A stretch of DNA of 64,000 bases, from assembly GCF_000209165.1 (NCBI RefSeq), contig NC_009042.1, positions 124,001-188,000 on the forward strand, written 5' to 3'. This DNA is from Scheffersomyces stipitis CBS 6054 (Eukaryota > Ascomycota > Pichiomycetes > Serinales > Debaryomycetaceae). Shown here piece after piece: positions 1 to 9,357 of this stretch. The first letter of the stretch is position 1. Every line of letters starts with the position of its first letter. The translations under genes were made by a program, and so were the position numbers. Under the pieces are notes generated by a model. The model searched no databases. It worked only from the letters and a program-made list of their open reading frames with translations, and was not told the origin of the DNA.

Positions 1-145
1 CATTTTTTCACCCTTCCCCAGCGAAAAAAGATTTCCACACTATCAGATGGCATAGTTGATTTCCCCATAGCGATTGAAGGATCCTCTTCTTTAGATTCTT
101 TGGACTCTCGTCTCTTGTTCCGAATTCTTATCTCACATAGGATCC

Positions 146-1417
146 ATGTCTGATGGGCGAACGCAGGCAAAGAAGTCCGTGCCCAAGGATGAGGGATATG
201 ATAACGGCTTCTATGGCGTATTGGACAAACCCAACATAAAGACCGTGCTCTTTGGCAATTACCGATTCAATACGTGGTACGGCAATGCAGCGTATTTCAA
301 CGCTTACGATACAGCCCATATGGCTTTGGGATACGACTTTTCCAATCGTATCGCCTCAGATCCCAGTTTGCGGGCTCGGAAACGATCTAGATCTACGTCT
401 ATGGTTGCTTCGTCTTCTATGACATCCAATAATGGAAACCACGATGGAAATCGTGAAAATTCCATAGATACAAATCAAAACGAAAATTCAGCAAAAATTA
501 CGAGGTTGTCTAAAGCTGCAGCTCGAAAAGCAAATGCAAACTCGACCCATAGCAACTTTACAGGTACAGTCACAAATACTGAAAACTCCAACATCGATAA
601 TAACCATAATGATGACGACTACTGGTTGAACGAACTTTATGTATGCGAGTACTGTTTCAAATATACCTCCAATTCACACGAGATGCAACAGCACAGAGTG
701 GTCTGCTCATATAATGTGGCCAGACCGAAAGTGGGAAAGCTCTTGTATCGAGATGACCATACCCCATATCTCATACGAGAAGTGCGAGGATTCACTGATC
801 CTCTTTTCTGTCAGAACCTCTGTTTGTTTGGTAAGCTCTTTCTCGACGATAAATCTGTGTACTACAACATCGACCATTTCAACTTCTATATTGTTTACGG
901 CTATGACAACGATGTAAATGCTGACCCTTACACTGAACAACACTTCAAACCCATGGGTTTCTTTTCAAAGGAAATGCTAGCTTACGATAACGACAATAAC
1001 CTAGCATGCATCTGTGTATTTCCCCCGTTTCAAAGACGGCACTTGGGCTCATTGCTAATAGAGTTTCTGTACGCGTTGGCGCATGTCACTCCTGGCCAAT
1101 ACCACAGTGGACCTGAATTCCCACTCTCTCCGTATGGCAAGGTTAGCTACCTTCGGTTCTGGTCCAAAAAGTTGGCTAGTGTGATAACTTCGCATTTCAA
1201 GCCTGGTCTGTCGTTCAGTTTGAATGATATTTCCGACTTCACCGGGTTTAGAAAGGAAGATATCTTGCTCACGTTGGAGTACATGAAACTCTTGAAGAAA
1301 GACCTGCGGGGCAATGTGAAGTTGCTCCTTGGAAATCTTCAAGAATGGTGCACTGCCAATAATGTTGACCCGAACCAGGAGAAGTCTATGATGAATACTG
1401 AGTACCTTCTACTATAA
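146..1417 (+). CDS. SAS2: MYST-family histone acetyltransferase, SAS2-like
   Basis: 423-residue MYST acetyltransferase, closest to Sas2, the catalytic subunit of the SAS complex that acetylates histone H4 Lys16 and opposes silencing in S. cerevisiae. A C2HC zinc finger is visible (Cys167, Cys170, His183, Cys187). It is followed by the MYST core: an ACIC motif with the cysteine equivalent to the Esa1 catalytic residue, the acetyl-CoA loop QRRHLGSLLIEF, and GPEFPLSPYG with the expected glutamate. Residues about 70-155 are a low-complexity Asn/Ser-rich insertion that makes the protein longer than Sas2 of S. cerevisiae (338 aa). No chromodomain precedes the finger, which favours Sas2 over Esa1; Sas3 would be much larger. 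The ATG at 146 is the first in frame. It is convergent with CDH1, whose stop lies 171 nt away. Family assignment is firm; the SAS2 name is likely. Confidence 0.88.
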   Translation: MSDGRTQAKKSVPKDEGYDNGFYGVLDKPNIKTVLFGNYRFNTWYGNAAYFNAYDTAHMALGYDFSNRIASDPSLRARKRSRSTSMVASSSMTSNNGNHDGNRENSIDTNQNENSAKITRLSKAAARKANANSTHSNFTGTVTNTENSNIDNNHNDDDYWLNELYVCEYCFKYTSNSHEMQQHRVVCSYNVARPKVGKLLYRDDHTPYLIREVRGFTDPLFCQNLCLFGKLFLDDKSVYYNIDHFNFYIVYGYDNDVNADPYTEQHFKPMGFFSKEMLAYDNDNNLACICVFPPFQRRHLGSLLIEFLYALAHVTPGQYHSGPEFPLSPYGKVSYLRFWSKKLASVITSHFKPGLSFSLNDISDFTGFRKEDILLTLEYMKLLKKDLRGNVKLLLGNLQEWCTANNVDPNQEKSMMNTEYLLL

Positions 1418-1588
1418 TCTCCATTGTAATATTTGTCACAATACGATCCTACATAATCCCTTTTCATATTCTATCATAACTCTTATTATAGCATCTTGAG
1501 TGGAATTAGTCCACTCTTGAATCCCTTGTATATTATTGTAACATTACTACTGAACATCACATACAAACTTGAAGATCTATACAATTCA

Positions 1589-3424
1589 TTAGCGTAGCTG
1601 CAGAAATGCATCCAATAACACCGAAGACGGAGGCTCGTTTTGTTTGTTTTTCTCAAAGACGTTCCAGAACCGTAAAGTTTCGTCCCCAGCACCAGTAACA
1701 ATAGTCTCGCCATCTGGTGACAACGACAAGTACAAGACTCTATAGGTGTGTCCTGTCAATTGGGCTATTTGTTGCATAGAAGGATACTTCCACACTATGA
1801 TCTGATTCCTCGAATAGCCATGGGTAGAAACCAATTCATTGGAGTTCTTGGACCAGATTAAATTACAGACCTGCGAGCCAGTATTTACATCATGCACTAA
1901 GTTACCAGTAAGAGTATTCCATGTCTTGATGGTCTTATCAGCTGTACCACCTCCTGAAGCTAGTATGCCTCGTTGGTGGGGGGACCATGCTATAGCCTTC
2001 ACAGCAGCACTATGGTCTGTGAATTGATGCAACGGTTTGGGATTCAAACCATCCCAAACAAAGAGCTTGTTGTCGTTGCCACCACTGGCTAATTTGTTCT
2101 CTTCTACATTCCATTTCAAACCACAGACTTCCTGTTTGTGACTTTCAAATTTGTTGACATAGTGGTTTTCCACTCTGACGTCTCGATTGAGGATGCTTCG
2201 GTCTCTAGATCCACTGGATAGTATGTGTTCGTTCCATGCCAAAGAGCTCACACGCAAGCTGTGACCTGTCATGGTTCTAACACATTTGATTTTGGTGGCA
2301 TCCCAGATTTCTACTAGACCCTTTGAAGTGCCAATTGCGAGATGGGTTCCTGAACCTATCCAGTTCAAACTGGTGACTTTATCTTTGTTAGCTAGATTGC
2401 AGAGACGGTCTACTGATTGAGTAGCTCCGTCCCAGAGATACACGCTGTCACCCAAGCCTACTGCCAAAATGTCCTGTTGACCCCAATCAACCAAGTTGAG
2501 GTAGAAATCGTCAGATAGCTCAGGAGCATCCAAGACTCTGTACGGCACTTTGGAGATACTGCGAGGTTTCTTTTGTGGAGAAAGTAGAAGTTTCTGCGAT
2601 TCCTGTCGCACCGGAGACAACGAGTAGAGCTCCTGCTGGAGATCACGCGAGATAGGCCGTGATTTTTGGGGTGACTGGTAGGTAAAAAGGTTCGTTTTTC
2701 TACGTGGAGTTCTCGTGACATCGTCTACATCGTGTAAATTAGAGCCTCCGTTAATGGTATTGCCATTGTTGTTGTTACTACTTGGAGAGCTGTCGTTGTG
2801 AGAGTTGGATGTTGATCCCGAAGAGCCAGTGCCTAACCGAGGAGTTGAAGATACGGAGGGTCTGGGAGGTGTTCCAGTAATGTTGGCACCACCATCAGCG
2901 ATGGAACGAGTTGACGATTGTAAACCGTTGCTTGAACTGCTCGGCCTAATCGTATTGGGTTTTCCTAAAGTTTTCCTAGAGCTCGAAAGTCCTGACGACA
3001 AGTTGGCTGTGGCCATCGGAACATTATCGCCGAATAGCTCTGCCTTCAACACCGTCGAAAACGTCCGGTTAGCTTCTTCTTCTTTACGGATTTCGATCTC
3101 GTTGTCAGCATTGTTACTACGAAGATCAGGTATCACTTCTTCGTTGGATAAGCTGAATGCTGCTTGGAGATCTATGCCCGTTCTATTGGGGATATATCTA
3201 TCGCTGAATATAGACTTATTGTTGCGACGTCTTGGAGAAGTCGACGGCAATATGGGAGCATCGTTAAGCTTGGGTGGATCCAAGCTGCGTGTGGATCTGG
3301 AAGGCGACCGTGGAGTCTCAAACACATTGATGGTGTTGTTATTATTGTTGCCACGGCTGGGTATATTGATATGCTGTGAGGTGTTTCTAGAACTGCTACT
3401 ATTGAGATTACTATTATTGCTCAT
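1589..3424 (-). CDS. CDH1: APC/C activator Cdh1 (fizzy-related WD40 protein)
   Basis: 611 residues, Cdc20/Fizzy family. It recruits substrates to the anaphase-promoting complex in late mitosis and G1. The N-terminal third is disordered and Asn/Ser-rich. It carries the C-box (DRYIP, residues 75-79), used to bind the APC/C, and many SP/TP sites suitable for Cdk control. The phrase PYRVLDAPEL leads into a seven-bladed WD40 propeller (about residues 290-600), with recognisable repeats ending in IW/VW. The last residues are LR rather than the usual Ile-Arg tail that docks on APC/C TPR subunits; this conservative change is visible directly. Length is close to Cdh1 of S. cerevisiae (566 aa). The features fit Cdh1 better than Cdc20 or Ama1. 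The ATG at 3424 is the first in frame. Confidence 0.93.
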   Translation of the reverse strand: MSNNSNLNSSSSRNTSQHINIPSRGNNNNNTINVFETPRSPSRSTRSLDPPKLNDAPILPSTSPRRRNNKSIFSDRYIPNRTGIDLQAAFSLSNEEVIPDLRSNNADNEIEIRKEEEANRTFSTVLKAELFGDNVPMATANLSSGLSSSRKTLGKPNTIRPSSSSNGLQSSTRSIADGGANITGTPPRPSVSSTPRLGTGSSGSTSNSHNDSSPSSNNNNGNTINGGSNLHDVDDVTRTPRRKTNLFTYQSPQKSRPISRDLQQELYSLSPVRQESQKLLLSPQKKPRSISKVPYRVLDAPELSDDFYLNLVDWGQQDILAVGLGDSVYLWDGATQSVDRLCNLANKDKVTSLNWIGSGTHLAIGTSKGLVEIWDATKIKCVRTMTGHSLRVSSLAWNEHILSSGSRDRSILNRDVRVENHYVNKFESHKQEVCGLKWNVEENKLASGGNDNKLFVWDGLNPKPLHQFTDHSAAVKAIAWSPHQRGILASGGGTADKTIKTWNTLTGNLVHDVNTGSQVCNLIWSKNSNELVSTHGYSRNQIIVWKYPSMQQIAQLTGHTYRVLYLSLSPDGETIVTGAGDETLRFWNVFEKNKQNEPPSSVLLDAFLQLR

Positions 3425-4467
3425 ATTGGAAGGAAATAGTAAATAGTAATAGCAATAGCAAGTAGACGTAGCAGATATTTAGTGGTACAGGTGATAGATA
3501 GTTTTGATATATGGTATAAGGATAATACAATAGAAGATTATTGGCGTAGCAAATACTGAGTGAGACTCTGACAAAGATCTATAACGATTACGTTTATGTG
3601 GGAGGAGAACGGATGGACCCAAATATGGAAATAGATATAATGCTGCAAATTGAAAACAACAGGGACTGCAAAATTGGAGGGCTTAGTGTCTAGGCCGGTG
3701 AAACAAAGTGAAAAAATGAACAGAAACAATGAATAGGAATAATATGGGTTCTTGTAGATGCCGTTTTAAGGTGGTGGTTTTCAGAATTAAAGTTGACCTG
3801 GGATATCGCATGGATTTGTCACGTGCAATATCATGTGAGAGGAGGTGATAAAGATGGGCTACCACAGCTTGGGTGCTGATGGCATGAGTTATAGAGCACT
3901 TGTTGTGGTATGAGTTCAGATGTTAGGTATCTGTTAGTGTTATTTTAACATACTTTACTATAAGCTGTGGCAGAAAAATGAAAGACAGTAGTCGTTCGTG
4001 TAAAGTGTCCTTTTTGAAATTAGTCTACGCAACCTCCTGAATGTTGGGCTGCTTTAACTCTTAGTTTGATGTAACGAGAAGTTGATATTCGGCTAAACAA
4101 AGTTAGTCTGCCTTGACTGAAAGCTTTCCTCCTGTGGGGTCCATTTCATCCAATTATTTTTGTTTCAGATAGTTTACTTTATTTGTGTATGAGGTTGCGT
4201 ACCCCTTTCAAAATGGTTGCAATTGCCATGTCTCAATTGGGAAATTAAATTGGAACACTAGATCTGTTGTCTTAATTTTCACCTGAATTACCCGAGAACC
4301 AATTTATTATACCACAAGACGTGGTAAATAAGCCGACTACAAGTATATATATGACAAAGTTTCTATTTCATGCTGCAAGAAACAACAGGAAGAATTGACC
4401 TTTTGAAAGAACCAATTCCCCCGTTTTAGTGGACCAGACATTAATTTTTATTGCTGAACCATCAGTG
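3425..4467. other. Divergent intergenic region, CDH1 / aspartic protease
   Basis: 1.04 kb between two divergently transcribed genes. No credible gene was found; the short open frames start at non-ATG codons or have no recognisable product. A CACGTG core sits near 3821. A TATA-like run (tatatatat) lies near 4345, about 120 nt before the protease ATG. A 17-bp inverted repeat is at 4310-4326 (separate entry). Confidence 0.6.
4310..4326. promoter_or_regulatory. Inverted repeat TACCAC-N5-GTGGTA upstream of protease
   Basis: A perfect 6-bp inverted repeat with a 5-nt spacer, about 140 nt upstream of the protease start and close to the TATA-like run. The symmetry suggests a dimeric regulator site, but I cannot assign a factor. 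Confidence 0.35.
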
Positions 4468-5820
4468 ATGCTTTTACTCTTAATTATTTTGCAATTTTTT
4501 GCTCCCATTTTTGGCAAACCTCTCATACCATCAAACTATGCAAAGCTTCAATTATATCAATCTCCTGATCTCATGTACTATATTCAAAATCTCGAACTTG
4601 GGTCTCCACCTCAATCCATCTCAAATATAATCCTTGACACTGGATCTTCAGACTTGGTGGTTACCAACGAGACCTACAACCTGTTGAAATCGCATGCATA
4701 CTCAAATACTTTGGAGTCATATCCAGAAAAATTTGGTTCAACTGACCTATTTTATGTTAACAAGGTTGAGGACACCTTCGGAGGAAGTTTGTGGAAAATT
4801 AAAGAGTTTACGTTCGCATTGGCCAACAGAACGGATTTGGACTCATTTTCAGGTATTCTTGGTGTGGGTTACATGGCCAACGAGGCAATGAAGGCCAACC
4901 AATATGAAAACCTCCCTGTCAAGTTGAAATCTTCCAAGATTACCAAAAGAGCTATGTTCAGCATCAACGGCCAATCCAGCAACCCTTCGATAGTTTTCGG
5001 TGGAGTTTATTCCAGAATTTTCAAAAGTCCCTTGACTAAGATGCCGTTCACCAGACAGGTGGGAAATTTTTCGACTTTGGCATACAACAATTTACTCTCC
5101 TTGACAGTGAACTCTATTGAGGTGGGTGGCACCGTTGTTTCCAACCAGAAGCTAATGTATGAGATAGATAGTGGAGCTAATGGGTTTGCTACCACCATCC
5201 CAGTGCTCAATAATATACTTGTGGCTCTTGGAAACGACTTCCAAGTTATCCAAGACAATGTATACTACCCTATAGAGAAACTTAAAGAAGTATATATAAC
5301 TGTCGATGTCCAGGGATTCGTGATAAAATTCCCCATCATGGATATTGTTGGTGACAGGCAGGTTGTGCAAGGTATAGAGTATGGAGGGCTCAATCTTGCA
5401 CCTGTAATGATAGGAACCAACTCTTACCATGGCACCTTGCCCAATTGCATATTGCAGTACTACTACACTGTTTACGACTTGGAAGAAAACTTTTTTCTCA
5501 TTGGAGAATACGCCGGTAAGGACGATAGCCACGTCGGGATAGTTTCTAACAATTATGATGTTGCAACCGTTTCCGCACCCAAGGCAGCAGAGACATACTC
5601 AGTGCTATACCAGGACTATTTGGAAACAACACTAACACCTAGCACGGAATCTGCAGAAAATTCACAAACTCCATCAGAAATTGCAACGGATACAAGTTCG
5701 TCTATATATATTTCTGGGTCTTCATCTACTGCAATTTCTACGGTACTGCCTTCTACTATTCTGGCAAATCCATCGTCTACCTCCTCGCCCTGTAGACGGA
5801 AAATTCGCAGCCATCCATAG
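4468..5820 (+). CDS. Secreted pepsin-like aspartic protease
   Basis: 450 residues from the ATG at 4468; an in-frame extension upstream begins only at GTG. The start exposes a clean signal peptide (MLLLLIILQFFAPIFG). Two pepsin-family active-site motifs are present: DTGSSDLVV (near residue 55) and DSGANGFATT (near residue 233). The second has Ala after DSG, where Thr or Ser is usual. Only about 20 residues separate the signal peptide from the mature-like start YYIQNLELGSPPQ. The usual pro-segment with a Lys-Arg cleavage site is therefore not visible. The cysteine pairs typical of candidapepsins are missing. A Ser/Thr-rich tail (about residue 385 onward) ends in SPCRRKIRSHP, with no hydrophobic GPI signal. 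It belongs to the SAP/yapsin/Bar1 group; the exact member is unclear. It may be secreted or wall-trapped, and activity is uncertain because of the second motif. Confidence 0.85.
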   Translation: MLLLLIILQFFAPIFGKPLIPSNYAKLQLYQSPDLMYYIQNLELGSPPQSISNIILDTGSSDLVVTNETYNLLKSHAYSNTLESYPEKFGSTDLFYVNKVEDTFGGSLWKIKEFTFALANRTDLDSFSGILGVGYMANEAMKANQYENLPVKLKSSKITKRAMFSINGQSSNPSIVFGGVYSRIFKSPLTKMPFTRQVGNFSTLAYNNLLSLTVNSIEVGGTVVSNQKLMYEIDSGANGFATTIPVLNNILVALGNDFQVIQDNVYYPIEKLKEVYITVDVQGFVIKFPIMDIVGDRQVVQGIEYGGLNLAPVMIGTNSYHGTLPNCILQYYYTVYDLEENFFLIGEYAGKDDSHVGIVSNNYDVATVSAPKAAETYSVLYQDYLETTLTPSTESAENSQTPSEIATDTSSSIYISGSSSTAISTVLPSTILANPSSTSSPCRRKIRSHP

Positions 5821-6155
5821 TTAAGCTATAGTACCGGTTCCTGCACATGCACCAACCAATCACTGGTGCGGAAATCTCAATTACTGTCTGAGAAAAAATT
5901 GTCTAAACACACTACTGTATAGCAAACAATATTATTAGGAAATTGAAAATCAAATAGCTTCTAGTTTTTGCTAATTACAATAAAAGACTCGCTGTCTGTA
6001 TCTTATAGTTCATATAGTGTACAAACGCATTCGTCTTGTGTCGTGCCTGTCAATTGCGGTTGAGAATTTGAGTCTAGTAGCTCTTTGCATATAAACATTT
6101 GTAAATTTCACATTTGTTCCCATTTTTCATTTTTCCATATTATTCATACAACACC
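5821..6155. promoter_or_regulatory. Intergenic region before complex I subunit gene
   Basis: 335 nt, no gene. A CCAAT box at 5856-5860 (candidate Hap complex site, fitting a respiratory gene) sits inside an inverted repeat GCACCA...TGGTGC (5849-5869). That repeat lies just after the protease stop and could alternatively be part of the protease 3' end signal. Confidence 0.45.
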
Positions 6156-6875
6156 ATGTTGAGCCGTTTCGTCACCAAGACCGCTGTCAACAAGTCCGCC
6201 GTCTCGGCCATGTCCAAGAGATACTCGGCCATCATTTCTGTCCACAGAGAATCCAAGCTTGACAACCAGAACATAGCTTTTGAATTCAACTCTGAGAACT
6301 TGAAGAGAGCCGACGAAATCATCGCCAAATACCCACCACAATACAAAAAAGGAGCTGTGATGCCCTTGTTGGACTTGGGCCAGCGTCAATTAGGATTTAC
6401 TTCCATTTCCGTAATGAACTACGTCGCTAAGATGTTGGACATGCCTCCTATGAGAGTATACGAAGTGGCTACCTTCTACACCATGTACAACAGAAAACCC
6501 ATGGGCAAATACAACATACAAGTGTGTACTACCACCCCCTGTCAGTTGTGTGGCAGTGACGGTGTCATGAAAGCCATCCAGGACCACTTAAAGGTAAAGC
6601 CTGGCCAGACTACTCCAGACAATTTGTTTACATTGCAAGAAGTTGAATGTTTGGGTGCCTGTGTCAATGCTCCTATGATCGCAGTAAACGACGATTTCTA
6701 CGAAGACTTGACCCCAGAGGCTACTGTAGACATCTTGAAGCAGTTCCAAGCTGGCAAAGAACCAAAGATTGGACCCATCAGTGGCAGAGAAAGCTGTGAG
6801 CCTCACAGTGGTGCCAAGGTGTTGTTGGGAGCCGAACCTACCGATCTCAGAAAGTTCACCAGAGCCGACTTATAG
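6156..6875 (+). CDS. NADH:ubiquinone oxidoreductase 24 kDa subunit (NDUFV2/NUHM)
   Basis: 239 residues from the ATG at 6156; the upstream in-frame extension starts at TTG. It is the [2Fe-2S] N1a subunit of the peripheral arm of mitochondrial complex I, acting with the 51 kDa flavoprotein in NADH oxidation. The N-terminus is basic and Ser/Ala-rich with no acidic residue, a good mitochondrial presequence. The thioredoxin-like cluster ligands are complete: Cys124 and Cys129 (CTTTPC), Cys165 and Cys169 (CLGAC). Length matches the family. No in-frame CTG codon was noticed, in line with a well-expressed CTG-clade gene. S. cerevisiae lacks complex I, so this gene separates the host from that lineage. 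Confidence 0.95.
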   Translation: MLSRFVTKTAVNKSAVSAMSKRYSAIISVHRESKLDNQNIAFEFNSENLKRADEIIAKYPPQYKKGAVMPLLDLGQRQLGFTSISVMNYVAKMLDMPPMRVYEVATFYTMYNRKPMGKYNIQVCTTTPCQLCGSDGVMKAIQDHLKVKPGQTTPDNLFTLQEVECLGACVNAPMIAVNDDFYEDLTPEATVDILKQFQAGKEPKIGPISGRESCEPHSGAKVLLGAEPTDLRKFTRADL

Positions 6876-7616
6876 GCTCTTCATAGATGTACCGTACATA
6901 GATGTAAGTACACAGATGTAAGTACATAAAAGCATATTGTTTGACATTTTTGCGTGTATTATGATTGTATAGATCAATAGTGTGAAAACATAGTATTCCA
7001 ATCTCATACTTACAAAACTTCCAAGTTGTGAAACTTTGCAAGACTCATATGATCTCTATTATGAAAGTAGCTCCTCAGTTGTGTCCTGAATCTAAGATTT
7101 CACTGTTTCTACAACTCTTGATCTCCAACTATTTTCTATATAGTGAAGCTTCTATACTCCAAGCTCTTCGCACTGCGTGCACTACAGTTTTTCACCGGAA
7201 CCGGAGACTACAGTGAGATCAGAAGAAGAGTAGGGACAGATTCTTTGACCAACCAAACTAAAACAGCTAAATGCTGCTGTCTCTACTGAACTCAACTCAA
7301 CATAATCTTTTGTTTCTACACTATTATACTCTAAAATGCCCTACTCTAAAATGGTCTTCACTGTTTCTCAGCAATTCCTACTTTTTAAACTACATTTTCT
7401 GTTACTATATGCACAGCTTATCTGCTGCGATTGCATCATCCACAGTGATTGACTCACTGTGAAGCTGGGGAATTTTTCACTATCAATTTATCACTAATCA
7501 TTTTCCAGGTTGATTTCTTCTTCCACAGTACACAAGAAAAGTCTTTAAAATCGCTGGAATATCTAGCAATCGTAGAGTTTGTACACCCAGGTATACATCT
7601 GAAGACCCGCAGTATC
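6876..7616. other. Intergenic region upstream of cystathionine lyase
   Basis: 741 nt. The small open frames here begin at non-ATG codons or have no recognisable product. The 3' half holds candidate sulphur and amino-acid control sites: a Gcn4 site TGACTCA (7450-7456) and two CCACAG cores resembling Met31/Met32 sites (7440-7445 and 7523-7528). Confidence 0.5.
7450..7456. promoter_or_regulatory. Gcn4-type site TGACTCA
   Basis: Exact match to the Gcn4 consensus, about 160 nt upstream of the cystathionine lyase ATG. Amino-acid starvation control of sulphur amino-acid genes is well known in yeasts. Function here is inferred from the motif and its position only. Confidence 0.5.
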
Positions 7617-8852
7617 ATGTCGCCCAAAAAATCAAGATCCAAGCCCATCAAGACCTACTCGTTGGAGACTGAGTTGGTCTTCAACAAATCCGCTGACCAG
7701 TACAATTCCTCAGTGGCTCCTTTGTACCAGTCTGCTACTTTCAAACAGGATTCGTTGTCCAACATGGGCGAGTACGACTACACTCGTTCAGGAAACCCCA
7801 CCAGAACTCATTTGCAGAACCATTTGGCTCGTATCATGAGAGCTAAACATACCTTTGCCGTGACTTCAGGCATGGGATGTCTTGATGTTATCACGAGGTT
7901 ATTGAAACCAGGTGATGAAGTAATTGCTGGTGATGACTTATACGGAGGTACAAACCGTTTATTGACTTACCTTCACAACAAGGGCGACGTCAAGGCTTTC
8001 CACTACGATACTACCAATACTGAGCTCATCAAGTCAAAAATCACCCGCGCTACCAAGATGATCTTTTTAGAATCGCCTACTAATCCACTTATCAAGGTTG
8101 TAGATGTTCGTTCCATTTCTGAACATGCTCATAAGGTCAATCCCGATGTTGTTGTTGTGTTCGATAACACCATGATGTCACCAATTTTCATGACACCTTT
8201 GGATTTGGGAGTAGACATTCAGTACGAGTCTGCCACCAAGTATCTTAACGGTCACCACGACATCATGGCTGGTGTTATTGCTACGAGATCCGACAAGTTT
8301 GCTGAGCAGTTGTACAACGTGATAAATTCCACCGGATGCGGGTTGTCTCCGTTTGATTCGTGGCTCTTGAGTAGAGGTTTGAGAACGTTGGCTATCAGGG
8401 TGGAAAGACAGCAACAGAACTGTATCAACGTCGCTGAGTTCTTGAAAAACATTGGCTTCAAGGTCAGGTACCCTGGCTTAAAGGATCACCCTCAGCACGA
8501 ATTACATAACTCCATGTGTAGAGGCTATGGTGCCGTGTTGAGTTTCGAGACTGGCAACATTAAATTGTCTGAGAGAATAGTGGAAAGCACAGAGATCTTT
8601 GGTATTGCTGTTTCTTTTGGCTGTGTCAACTCGTTGATCTCAATGCCTTGTAAGATGTCGCATGCCTCAATTGATGCTAAGACCAGAGAAGAAAGGGACT
8701 TCCCTGAAGACTTGATCAGATTATGTATCGGTATCGAAAACTGCGACGACTTGATCGACGACTTGACCAAAGCGTTGTTGAAGAGTGGAGCCGTCAGAAT
8801 TAACGAAAGAGACGAGCTCTTCAACGTTGTTCCTGTGCAGCCTAAGTTGTGA
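7617..8852 (+). CDS. STR3: Cystathionine lyase, STR3-like (PLP, trans-sulphuration)
   Basis: 411 residues from the ATG at 7617; the longer open frame begins at TTG and its extra 56 residues do not resemble the family. Cys/Met-metabolism PLP enzyme (aspartate aminotransferase fold type I). Landmarks are YTRSGNPTR (substrate/PLP phosphate region), TSGMGCLDV, and SATKYLNGHHD with the Schiff-base lysine at position 208. The HHDIMAGVI context and overall sequence favour cystathionine beta-lyase (Str3, cystathionine to homocysteine) over gamma-lyase Cys3 or Met17. STR3 is therefore the best guess, not certain. A Gcn4 site and CCACAG cores lie in its promoter. The ending VQPKL resembles a C-terminal peroxisome signal only weakly; S. 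cerevisiae Str3 is reported to be peroxisomal. Confidence 0.85.
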   Translation: MSPKKSRSKPIKTYSLETELVFNKSADQYNSSVAPLYQSATFKQDSLSNMGEYDYTRSGNPTRTHLQNHLARIMRAKHTFAVTSGMGCLDVITRLLKPGDEVIAGDDLYGGTNRLLTYLHNKGDVKAFHYDTTNTELIKSKITRATKMIFLESPTNPLIKVVDVRSISEHAHKVNPDVVVVFDNTMMSPIFMTPLDLGVDIQYESATKYLNGHHDIMAGVIATRSDKFAEQLYNVINSTGCGLSPFDSWLLSRGLRTLAIRVERQQQNCINVAEFLKNIGFKVRYPGLKDHPQHELHNSMCRGYGAVLSFETGNIKLSERIVESTEIFGIAVSFGCVNSLISMPCKMSHASIDAKTREERDFPEDLIRLCIGIENCDDLIDDLTKALLKSGAVRINERDELFNVVPVQPKL

Positions 8853-9357
8853 TAGAAGTAGATTTGTTTGTTATCTTTTCGTACATGGCACAGCCAGAGT
8901 GGTAACTACTGGCTTGTGCTTTACATTTTTCTTCTTGAGTCTTACGGCTTAAGAGACTATACTACATTGTTCCAATTACAGTTGGCTCTTGGAGTCACTA
9001 TGAAGTTCCGACATGTACCTATTCAGTTCTAATAAACAGGAAAAAAAATAGTCGTAGAAGTAGAAATAGAAAATTGTGGTAGATGTAAAATTTATGGAGA
9101 CTTTAAACACGCATGGAAACCCATACAGTTGGAAGTAGTGATAGAATCCTTACTTAAGCCCAGGACACATTAGGAAACAAGTTTTGGCACTTTATTCATC
9201 AAGGAAATTATGTCCTGCATGTGGTCCATTACACGCGTTGCCAAAAGATCATAAACAGCAGTGGCGCGCGTAGTACCATTGGAAATTATTTATATATCCA
9301 CCTTCTTCTTTCTGAACTTTTACAAATATACAACTTGAACAACAAGCACTGCCCACT
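8853..9357. promoter_or_regulatory. RFA1 upstream region with MluI cell-cycle boxes
   Basis: 505 nt without a gene. It contains an exact MCB element ACGCGT at 9233-9238 and a second core GCGCGT at 9266-9271 (ACGCGC on the other strand), about 90-125 nt before the RFA1 ATG. A TATA-like stretch (ttatttatata) follows near 9290. MBF control of replication genes through these boxes is established in yeast. Its use here is inferred. Confidence 0.6.

Noticed and set aside
4429..4467. N-terminal extension of the aspartic protease from GTG
   Set aside because: Nuclear yeast genes start at ATG. The extension hides the signal peptide. The same reasoning removed non-ATG extensions of the complex I subunit, STR3, FRA1, GET1, the MFS transporter, TFG2 and PRP18.
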